A stretch of DNA of 37,390 nt, from NCBI GenBank assembly GCA_030525525.1, contig JAUNEN010000025.1, positions 1 to 37,390 on the forward strand. Reading direction: 5' to 3'. The notes under the pieces are model-generated. The model saw only the letters and a list, made by a program, of their open reading frames with translations. It was not told the DNA's origin and did not search any database. Below, one piece after another: positions 9,048 to 15,463 of the stretch; the stretch's first letter is position 1, and each line of letters opens with the position of its first letter. The position numbers and the translations under genes were made by a program. This DNA is from Erysipelotrichaceae bacterium. GTDB lineage: Bacteria; Bacillota_I; Bacilli_A; Erysipelotrichales; Erysipelotrichaceae.

Positions 9048-9415
9048 GCCATGCTCTCCGCTGTCATAGCTTCCTGTGAAAGAAGTTCGGAGCTGATCAT
9101 ACCGGGCGAATCACAGGGATGGGCATACTCGGCGACGATCTGCGTCATGACACGCTTTCTGCCGTCCGTACCGATGTATTCGGATTTTTTGAGTCTGCCT
9201 TTGATCATCAGCCTTTCGCCGGCTGAATAACCCTTTGCAAATGCTGCAGCTTTTTCACCCCAGAAGACAACATCGAGATAATCGTGTGCTCTGCTTGGCT
9301 CCGGGCGGCTGACAGCCAGCTGAAAATTGCACATGTCCTGATCTGATTTCGTTCTTTTCAGAACAGGATCGCGCGTCAGAGTTCCGCTGACGCAGATTTC
9401 ATTTAAATCTGTCAT
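9044..9415 (-). CDS. Single-stranded DNA-binding (SSB-like) OB-fold protein
   Basis: 123 residues; the OB-fold pattern of bacterial SSB is clear: VSGTLTRDPVLK at the start, CNFQLAV, DYLDVVFWGEKA and a GERLMIKGRLKK strand followed by DGRKRV. The C-terminus ends in ESMA and lacks the acidic DDDIPF-like tip that recruits partner proteins to main SSBs, so this is probably an accessory paralogue. The start at 9415 has GGAGG six bases upstream; a longer reading from TTG at 9460 has no comparable RBS. Downstream it is coupled to a secreted protein, an odd partner. Confidence 0.85.
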   Translation of the reverse strand: MTDLNEICVSGTLTRDPVLKRTKSDQDMCNFQLAVSRPEPSRAHDYLDVVFWGEKAAAFAKGYSAGERLMIKGRLKKSEYIGTDGRKRVMTQIVAEYAHPCDSPGMISSELLSQEAMTAESMA

Positions 9416-9477
9416 AACTAACCTCCAGGCTCTTTGGCCTCTGACATATATATTGTTCAAAAGGTCAGTCTCTCCTT

Positions 9478-9505
9478 AAAAAAACCGCAAAGTTTTCCTT
9501 TGCGG
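9478..9505 (-). terminator. Terminator downstream of the glycosyltransferase-MarR gene
   Basis: Minus strand: CCGCAAAG / CTTTGCGG with a GAAAA loop, followed by seven T. It begins six bases after the stop codon at 9512 and separates that gene from the SSB-like gene. Confidence 0.85.
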
Positions 9506-9511
9506 CGCATG

Positions 9512-10810
9512 TTATTCAACTTTCAGCATCTCCCGGATATTCCGGTCGGCTTTGCGGATCAACTGATCAAACTGTGACTTTTCTTCGTCACTCATACCCT
9601 TTGTCAATACGGACAGAAGGTCTTCGCATGCCTGATCAAGATCCTTTAACAGATCTTCCCTGACCACCTTGAATACCGGCAGCTGTCTGTCAGGCAGATA
9701 GGTCTGAGTAATGACATTCTTCATTTCAAGCTTTTCAATGGAAGCCAGCACGGTGAACTGGTTGAAACCGATGAAGTCTGAAATCTCATTGGTGAAGTGG
9801 ATATGCCGGGCAAAGTGAATGGCACAGATGATCCACATATCCCTGAGGCTCAGATCATATTTGATTCCGACCGTGCTGATATAGCGCTCAAACAGCTTGC
9901 GCTGATAATACGACATCATTAACGGTGACTCTTCGCCATGTTCATACGATACCTGAACTGTCTCTTCTCCGAGTTTACGGGTTCCCGGCATCATCGGCAC
10001 AACCATGTCATCGCTTGCGGCAGCGATCAGGAAGCCGGCAATATTTGCCCGCTCAGCCTTGTATTGTTCTTCATTGAGGACATCTTTGAAGAATCTGCTG
10101 TAATAGGTAAAGACACTCAGCTTCATCTGAATCAGACGGACAGGATTCAGATTCTTTGAAACAAGTCCGCCTTCGGTTTTCACATAATAGTACACCGGCA
10201 CGTTGAGCGTGCGGATCTTATTGACGTGCAGAAGATAATCAAGATTGAATACAAAATCTTCGCAGAAGCTGAGTTTTTCATCCATGCGGATCTGATGTTC
10301 ACGGATGATATCCGCTCTGTAGAGTTTGTTCCAGAGAACGCCGTAATAATAATCCGCCGGGTTCTCCATCATATATTCGCTGTATTCCCTGAGGCTCAGC
10401 AGCTTGTCGGCGTCAATTGAACTCTTGCGGGCAACCCTGTCTCCCACAACGCGGTAAAAGCCTGCCACAACAAGATCGCACTCATCTTCTTTCATTGCTC
10501 TGTAAAGCAGCTTGGTTGAATCGCTTGTCATCCAGTCATCGGCATCCAGGAACTGGATATATTTTCCTTTTGCCTTTTCAAGACCGAGATTGCGGGTGGC
10601 GGAAACACCTGAATTTTCTTTGTGGATCACCTGGATTCTGGGATCCTTTGCGGCATATTCATCAAGGATTGCCGCACTGCCGTCCTTTGAACCGTCATTG
10701 ATCAGGATCAGTTCAAAATCCGTGAATTCCTGCGTAAGAATACTGTCAATGCATCGTCCGATTGCTTTTTCAGCGTTATAAACCGGAATAATAATACTGA
10801 CTTCTGTCAT
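9512..10810 (-). CDS. GT2 glycosyltransferase fused to a MarR-like winged-helix domain
   Basis: 432 residues. Residues 1 to about 215 are a GT-A family 2 glycosyltransferase: SIIIPVYNAEK, LINDGSKDGS at about 36-45, NSGVSATRNLGL and the DxD-type motif LDADDWM (DADD 89-92). After a linker, residues about 300-432 read as a MarR-family domain: a helix LSLRDMWIICAI, a helix-turn-helix (TNEISDFIGFNQFTVLASIEKLE) with wing region (PDRQLPVF), and the closing GMSDEEKSQFDQLIRKADRN seen in MarR dimerisation helices. One open frame of normal quality, no frameshift. Substrate unknown; no signal peptide. RBS GAGG is seven bases from the ATG. The MarR call is by eye. Confidence 0.75.
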   Translation of the reverse strand: MTEVSIIIPVYNAEKAIGRCIDSILTQEFTDFELILINDGSKDGSAAILDEYAAKDPRIQVIHKENSGVSATRNLGLEKAKGKYIQFLDADDWMTSDSTKLLYRAMKEDECDLVVAGFYRVVGDRVARKSSIDADKLLSLREYSEYMMENPADYYYGVLWNKLYRADIIREHQIRMDEKLSFCEDFVFNLDYLLHVNKIRTLNVPVYYYVKTEGGLVSKNLNPVRLIQMKLSVFTYYSRFFKDVLNEEQYKAERANIAGFLIAAASDDMVVPMMPGTRKLGEETVQVSYEHGEESPLMMSYYQRKLFERYISTVGIKYDLSLRDMWIICAIHFARHIHFTNEISDFIGFNQFTVLASIEKLEMKNVITQTYLPDRQLPVFKVVREDLLKDLDQACEDLLSVLTKGMSDEEKSQFDQLIRKADRNIREMLKVE

Positions 10811-10849
10811 AATTTTTCCTCACATATGTATCATTTCACATCCTGCCCG

Positions 10850-10885
10850 AAAAGAAAACCGGATTTCTCCGGAAGTTTCTTTTCC
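10850..10885 (-). terminator. Terminator after larA
   Basis: Minus strand: AAAGAAA(CTT)CCGGA, a GAAA tetraloop, TCCGG and TTTTCTTTT. The A-rich and T-rich flanks extend the stem. It starts two bases after the larA stop codon. Confidence 0.75.
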
Positions 10886-10886
10886 T

Positions 10887-12137
10887 TTATTTTTCAATCA
10901 GCTTCGGAAGTGTGCTGCCGCCGTACGGCATTGCAATCACGGTCGGATTTGTTCTGCCTGCAGCAGCTGCTTCAAAGGCTTCCTTCAGGTTTCCTGCAGG
11001 CTTCAGAATTGTCTTTTCAACAACCGAAGGATCCATATCGGAAACAAGATAGATATCTGCCTTTTCTCTGACCATTGCAATCGCAGCAGCCTTATGGGCA
11101 CCAAGGATGAAGTGACGCTGAATTTCTTCAACCATGTCATGCGGATTCGTATAGGTCGTCATCCACTCCGTGAAATGACTTTCGCCGAATCCTTCCGCGC
11201 ATGAACCGATCAGAATGACAGCCCCGCCGTCTTTGACCGCATGCTTGGCATTGTCGAGTGCCTTCTGGGTCTGATAGAGGTTGAGATCCTTCGGCTTGCC
11301 GCCCTGGCTGACAATGACGATATCTGCTTTCTGACGAATCGGTCGCATATAGAAGCGATCCAGGAATGCGCATGCTTTGCGGTGAGCAGCTGTCACATCG
11401 CCGCTGACTGCATAGACAATTTCCTTCTTAGTATTCAGGACAACATTGACAATGAAGTCGATCTTTCCCATTTCACCGGCTTCTTCAATATCTTCACGCA
11501 CCGGATTTCCTTCCAGTCTGCCGGCGCAGGATTCCGGTTTCACCATATGACGGTGATTGTACTGAATGGCATCTCTTGTCGAAACACCAGGCATCATTGC
11601 CTTGGCACCGCCTGAATAGCCGGCAAAGTAATGATATTCCACATTGCCGAGACAAATCCTGCGGTCAGCTTCCATGACGCGGCGGTCAAAATCAACCGGC
11701 GTCCCTCTGGAAGTTGTGCCAACATGCACGACATCGTCGGGATCGGAATCCAGGCATCTGATTTCAGCATATGCCCTCTCTCCGGCAAGATGTTTCTTTT
11801 CTTCTTCTGTCTGCTTACGGTGGGAACCGAGGGCAAAGAACAGTGTGATATCCTCTTTGCGGATACCTGCTTCATATAATTCATCGAGCAATGAAGGCAT
11901 GATGCTGTAGGTCGGACAGGGTCTTGTGATGTCGCTGGTGATGATTGCGATGGTTTCGCCGGGTTTCACGATATCTTTCAGTTTTCCTGTACCGACAGGC
12001 TCATGCAGAGCATCTTTCACAAGCTTTGCTTGATCAAGTCCTTCGGGAAGATCATCAGGCATCAGGACATCCAGAACCATTGAATCTTCGATATCCAGTG
12101 TTTCTGTACGGCTGCCGATCTTAAAATAAAGCTCCAT
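10887..12137 (-). CDS. larA: LarA-family nickel-pincer 2-hydroxyacid racemase/epimerase
   Basis: 416 residues matching lactate racemase LarA throughout. Catalytic and cofactor-binding residues equivalent to L. plantarum LarA are present: D69 and R72 (SDITRP), H106 (GSHRKQT), H169 and K179 (EYHYFAGYSGGAKAMMPG) and a His in NHRHM at 195-197. Family members use the nickel-pincer nucleotide but vary in substrate (lactate, malate, phenyllactate and others), so lactate is not proven. larB, larC and larE for cofactor synthesis are not in this window. It lies 11 bases after serA and is probably co-transcribed with it. RBS AAGGAGAG precedes the ATG. Confidence 0.85.
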   Translation of the reverse strand: MELYFKIGSRTETLDIEDSMVLDVLMPDDLPEGLDQAKLVKDALHEPVGTGKLKDIVKPGETIAIITSDITRPCPTYSIMPSLLDELYEAGIRKEDITLFFALGSHRKQTEEEKKHLAGERAYAEIRCLDSDPDDVVHVGTTSRGTPVDFDRRVMEADRRICLGNVEYHYFAGYSGGAKAMMPGVSTRDAIQYNHRHMVKPESCAGRLEGNPVREDIEEAGEMGKIDFIVNVVLNTKKEIVYAVSGDVTAAHRKACAFLDRFYMRPIRQKADIVIVSQGGKPKDLNLYQTQKALDNAKHAVKDGGAVILIGSCAEGFGESHFTEWMTTYTNPHDMVEEIQRHFILGAHKAAAIAMVREKADIYLVSDMDPSVVEKTILKPAGNLKEAFEAAAAGRTNPTVIAMPYGGSTLPKLIEK

Positions 12138-12148
12138 ATTCCCTCTCC

Positions 12149-13324
12149 TTATTCATCCCACTTGATGATTCTGACTCTGACCATTCCCTTGACTTCATTG
12201 AGCTCACGGATGTTGTGTTCATCAACTTCAGAGTTGACATCAAACAGCGAGTAGGCATAATCGCCGAGAGATTTGTTTGTCATGTTTTCAATGTTGATCC
12301 CGTCTTCCGAAAGCACCGCGGTAATCGCCGCCAGCACACCGGGCAGGTTCTTGTGAATCAGACAGATTCTGGCCTTGCCGCTGCGTTCGAGAATCACGGT
12401 CGGCATATTGACTGAATTCTTGATGTTTCCGTAGCGCAGATAATCATCGATTTCCATCGCTGCCATTCTTGCGCAGTTGGCTTCGGACTCATATGTTGTT
12501 CCGCCAAGATGCGGTGTCAGGACAACATTTTCTGTATTGATCAGTCTTCTTGTCGGGAAGTCGGAAACAAACTTTGCGACTTTGCCGGATTCAAGACCTT
12601 CAATGATCGCATCTTCATCAACAACCGCATCACGTGCATAGTTGATGATTCTGACGCCGTTTTTCATTTTGGCGATTGCTTCCCTGTTGATCAGATGACG
12701 GGTATCACCCTTCAGCGGAACATGCAGGGTAATGAAATCACTGTATTTCAGAAGATCATCCAGGCTGCTGACACGGAAGACATGACGGCTGATGCGCCAT
12801 GCGGCATCAACGGACAGATAAGGGTCATATCCGTAGACTTTCATTCCCAGTGACAGGGCAATATTGGCAACTGCAGAACCGACATTTCCGGTACCGATGA
12901 CACCGAGTGTCTTGCCGGCATATTCGGGGCCTGCAAACTGCTTCTTGATTTTCTCCATGCGTGCTTCAACCGGGCCTTCGGAATCATCATATGTATAGAC
13001 CCATTTCATCGCATTGAAGATATCACGGCCTGCCATTGACATGGCAAACAGGAAGAGTTCCTTGACGCCGTTGGCATTTCCGCCGGGTGTGTTGAACACC
13101 ACGATGCCCTTTTCGCTGCATTCATCAAGGGGAATTGTATTGACGCCGATACCGGCTCTGCCGATGCATTTGAGTTCTTTATTGAACGGATATCCATGCA
13201 TGTCACTCGCTCTGACAAAAATGGCATCCGGACGCTGCACATCATCGCCGACAATATAGTCTGCCGAAGTGAGTACATCCTTACAGGAATCAGATATGTT
13301 ATTCAGTGTTTTGACCTTGTACAT
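12149..13324 (-). CDS. serA: D-3-phosphoglycerate dehydrogenase-type 2-hydroxyacid dehydrogenase with ACT domain
   Basis: 391 residues: a D-2-hydroxyacid dehydrogenase core with Rossmann motif GVIGTGNVGSAVA (about 140-152), catalytic Arg in NYARDAVVDE, and the catalytic His in LTPHLGGTTYESE, then a C-terminal ACT domain from about 318 (ICLIHKNLPGVLAAITAVL). This is the short SerA architecture that makes 3-phosphohydroxypyruvate for serine synthesis, with the ACT domain a likely serine sensor. serC and serB are not adjacent; the neighbour is a LarA-family racemase, so a different hydroxyacid substrate cannot be excluded. It has its own promoter at about 13360. Confidence 0.85.
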   Translation of the reverse strand: MYKVKTLNNISDSCKDVLTSADYIVGDDVQRPDAIFVRASDMHGYPFNKELKCIGRAGIGVNTIPLDECSEKGIVVFNTPGGNANGVKELFLFAMSMAGRDIFNAMKWVYTYDDSEGPVEARMEKIKKQFAGPEYAGKTLGVIGTGNVGSAVANIALSLGMKVYGYDPYLSVDAAWRISRHVFRVSSLDDLLKYSDFITLHVPLKGDTRHLINREAIAKMKNGVRIINYARDAVVDEDAIIEGLESGKVAKFVSDFPTRRLINTENVVLTPHLGGTTYESEANCARMAAMEIDDYLRYGNIKNSVNMPTVILERSGKARICLIHKNLPGVLAAITAVLSEDGINIENMTNKSLGDYAYSLFDVNSEVDEHNIRELNEVKGMVRVRIIKWDE

Positions 13325-13359
13325 CGTTGTATCCTTCTTTCTACCCTGCGGTTCGTCAC

Positions 13360-13368
13360 ATTATAGCA
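13360..13368 (-). promoter_or_regulatory. Extended -10 promoter of serA-larA
   Basis: Minus strand TGCTATAAT: a perfect -10 hexamer at 13365-13360 with an upstream TG. No good -35 hexamer is seen at the expected distance, which fits an extended -10 promoter. The predicted start lies about 30 bases ahead of the serA ATG. Confidence 0.6.
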
Positions 13369-13405
13369 TACTCGTTTCAAAAAGCACGGTTTTGCCGAAT
13401 GTTTT

Positions 13406-14611
13406 TCAACATGCATTCAAAATCTGGAAAATATAGAATTTCAGATATGAAGTTTCGTCATTCTGCCATAAAACCGGATGGTCGCTGTTCTGCTGGGTCA
13501 CGCTGACCTGTTTCAGCAGAACACCTGCTTCGAGAGCCGCTTCCTTAAGCATCTGTTCAAACAGAGATGTTTCCATATATCTTGAGCAGGAACATGTCGC
13601 AAGATACCCTCCGTTTTTAAGAACTTCCATTGCCCGCTTGTTGATGCGCTTGTAGCCGTTATATGCCTTGAAGACAGTTTTTCTGGATTTGGTGAAGGCA
13701 GGCGGATCAAGAATGATGAGATCAAACTGACCTTCCTGAATCTCATCCAGATATTCAAATACATCAGCCTGGATGAATTCCATCCTGTCTTCAAGATGAT
13801 TGAGGCAGGCATTTGCATAAGCCTGATCAAGTGCAGTCTTCGAAACATCGACTGCCGAAACATGTTCTGCATTCCCAAGTGCCGCATTCAGTGCAAATCC
13901 GCCCGTATGGGTAAAGCAGTCAAGAACCTTCATGCCTTTTGCATAACGGCGTATGAGCATGCGGTTTGATTTCTGATCGAGGAAATATCCTGTCTTCTGA
14001 CCGTTTTCAATATCCACATTCAGCAGAAGACCGTTTTCATTGATCACAGCCTGAGGCGAGCTCTCACTCTTTCCGTAAAAGCCTTTGTATTGTTCAAGAC
14101 CTTCCTTTGCCCTTGCCGCAATATCATTTCTTTCATAAATCCCGTGGATCTCGATTCCTTCTGCACCAAGTACATTTCTGATGATGTCATAAATCATCTG
14201 TTTGCGCTGTTCCATCCCTGAACAGCTGACCTGCGTCACAAGAATATCCTGATAAAGATCGGCAATGAATCCCGGCAGCAGATCTGCCTCGCTGTAAATC
14301 ATGCGGCAGCTTCTCAGATTGTCGTAATTGGTTGCCTTTCTGAAATCAAAGGCTGCCTGAATCCGCTTTTCAAAGAAAGCTCTGTCAAAGACATCATGTT
14401 CATTGCGGCTGAGAATCCTTACGGCAATATGCGAACAATCCGAATAGAAGCCGGAAGCGATGAACTTCCCGTCCTCACTTTCAATTCTGACGATATCGCC
14501 GTCTTTCACATTCTCATCATGCAGGATGAGATTGTTGCGGTACATCCACATCTGGCCGTTTTCAAGAAACGGTCTTCCCTGTTCATTCACTCTGACTGCC
14601 GGCAGTTTCAT
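13406..14611 (-). CDS. RlmI-like class I SAM-dependent rRNA methyltransferase
   Basis: 401 residues with the RlmI/RlmK layout: an N-terminal PUA domain (about 1-75), a central linker domain with GQKTGYFLDQ, then a Rossmann methyltransferase with motif I in VLDCFTHTGGFALNAA, motif IV LDPPAF and motif VI TCSCSR, whose cysteine is typical of m5C methyltransferases. The E. coli relative modifies C1962 of 23S rRNA; the exact base here is not proven. The start ATG overlaps the upstream HD-domain gene by four bases. A weak CGG-CAAAA-CCG hairpin plus TTTTT at 13379-13397 may end the transcript. Confidence 0.85.
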   Translation of the reverse strand: MKLPAVRVNEQGRPFLENGQMWMYRNNLILHDENVKDGDIVRIESEDGKFIASGFYSDCSHIAVRILSRNEHDVFDRAFFEKRIQAAFDFRKATNYDNLRSCRMIYSEADLLPGFIADLYQDILVTQVSCSGMEQRKQMIYDIIRNVLGAEGIEIHGIYERNDIAARAKEGLEQYKGFYGKSESSPQAVINENGLLLNVDIENGQKTGYFLDQKSNRMLIRRYAKGMKVLDCFTHTGGFALNAALGNAEHVSAVDVSKTALDQAYANACLNHLEDRMEFIQADVFEYLDEIQEGQFDLIILDPPAFTKSRKTVFKAYNGYKRINKRAMEVLKNGGYLATCSCSRYMETSLFEQMLKEAALEAGVLLKQVSVTQQNSDHPVLWQNDETSYLKFYIFQILNAC

Positions 14612-15192
14612 GCATTCTCCTTTTCAAGAATCCCTCTGAGGTATTCTGCTTCACGTTTATATTTTTCAAGTCGGTAAAGATCTTTCTGGGTGATATGTTC
14701 AAGTCTTCCAAGATCGCTGTTATGTCTCAGATCCGCCAGTTTGACATAGATCGCATCACGGTTTGCGGCAATCCGCTCAATATAAGCACTGCGCGCTTCT
14801 TCTTCGCGATGTGTCAATGCGTCCACGCATCCGATCACCTTTTCGTCAAATCCTTCCGCCCTTAAGTCATCAAGTGTCACCGGCGTATCTTCAATCACAT
14901 CATGAAGCAATGCCGCAATCACGGAAACCATATTGCCTTGTGCAAATGAGGAAACCGTCACCGGATGATTGATGTAATCGGCACCTGCCTTGTCCTTCTG
15001 TCCTTTATGAGCTTTATAAGCAATCTGAAGAGCTTTTTCATACATGCGTGCTTCAGCCTCGCTGATTTGCGTACATGAATCTGCAAGCTCTGAATGCACC
15101 CATTGATTTGAAAATGCATCAAGCATACAGACTCCGCTGTTTTCCTGTCTGTAGACACGGTTGCCGTTTTTCCGATCGATCAGATAAGTCAT
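14608..15192 (-). CDS. Stand-alone SpoT/MESH1-type HD-domain hydrolase
   Basis: 194 residues. From about residue 50 it carries the RelA/SpoT hydrolase signature: AGADYINHP, ALLHDVIEDTPVT and KLADLRHNSDLGRL, giving the His, His-Asp and Asp metal ligands and the ED dyad of (p)ppGpp hydrolases. No synthetase, TGS or ACT domain follows, so it resembles small alarmone hydrolases. The N-terminal 50 residues are not recognised. The start at 15192 has GGGAGG seven bases upstream; 13 codons further upstream are open but lack an RBS. It overlaps the rlmI-like gene by four bases. Hydrolysis of (p)ppGpp is inferred. Confidence 0.75.
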   Translation of the reverse strand: MTYLIDRKNGNRVYRQENSGVCMLDAFSNQWVHSELADSCTQISEAEARMYEKALQIAYKAHKGQKDKAGADYINHPVTVSSFAQGNMVSVIAALLHDVIEDTPVTLDDLRAEGFDEKVIGCVDALTHREEEARSAYIERIAANRDAIYVKLADLRHNSDLGRLEHITQKDLYRLEKYKREAEYLRGILEKENA

Positions 15193-15219
15193 GACTGAAC
15201 CTCCCATGAATACGAAAGC

Positions 15220-15250
15220 ATTATATAGCAAAAAAGGAAGACATCTTCAA
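15220..15250 (-). promoter_or_regulatory. Promoter of the HD hydrolase - methyltransferase pair
   Basis: Minus strand: TTGAAG at 15250-15245, a 17-base spacer and TATATA at 15227-15222, overlapping a TATAAT at 15225-15220. It gives a short 5' leader before the GGGAGG RBS. It overlaps the tRNA-Leu terminator hairpin. Confidence 0.45.
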
Positions 15251-15263
15251 TGATCTGTCTTCC
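15230..15263 (-). terminator. Terminator after tRNA-Leu
   Basis: Minus strand GGAAGACA / TGTCTTCC hairpin with an AT-rich loop, then TTTTTT. It lies about ten bases beyond the tRNA CCA end. Confidence 0.75.
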
Positions 15264-15273
15264 TCTTCATAAA

Positions 15274-15360
15274 TGGTGCCCGCGGTCGGACTCGAACCGA
15301 CACGGTGTCGCCACCGGGAGATTTTGAGTCTCCTACGTCTACCAATTCCATCACGCGGGC
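15274..15360 (-). tRNA. tRNA-Leu(CAA)
   Basis: 87 bases including the encoded CCA. Acceptor arms GCCCGCG / CGCGGGC, anticodon stem GGAGA / TCTCC around the loop CTCAAAA gives anticodon CAA (reads UUG). The long variable arm (CGGTGGCGACACCG) is the class II feature expected of tRNA-Leu, and GGTTCGAGTCC is the T-arm. Confidence 0.95.
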
Positions 15361-15408
15361 ATTTGCTGAGTGCTCCATTATTTTATCTTAGCTTCTTCAC
15401 AAATGCAA

Positions 15409-15441
15409 TAACAGGAGCTGCCTGACGGCCAGCTCCTGTTA
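15409..15441 (-). terminator. Hairpin after the EF-G-like gene, probable terminator
   Basis: A strong stem TAACAGGAGCTG / CAGCTCCTGTTA with a short loop lies about 20 bases after the stop codon. The following sequence on the minus strand is only moderately T-rich (TTGCATTTG), so termination may be partial and tRNA-Leu could be read through. Confidence 0.55.
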
Positions 15442-15463
15442 CAAAATTCAGATTTCAGTCAGC

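Noticed and set aside
13379-13397. Short CGG-CAAAA-CCG hairpin with TTTTT after the rlmI-like gene
   Set aside because: Only three strong pairs; noted as possible terminator in the gene entry but not listed as a feature.
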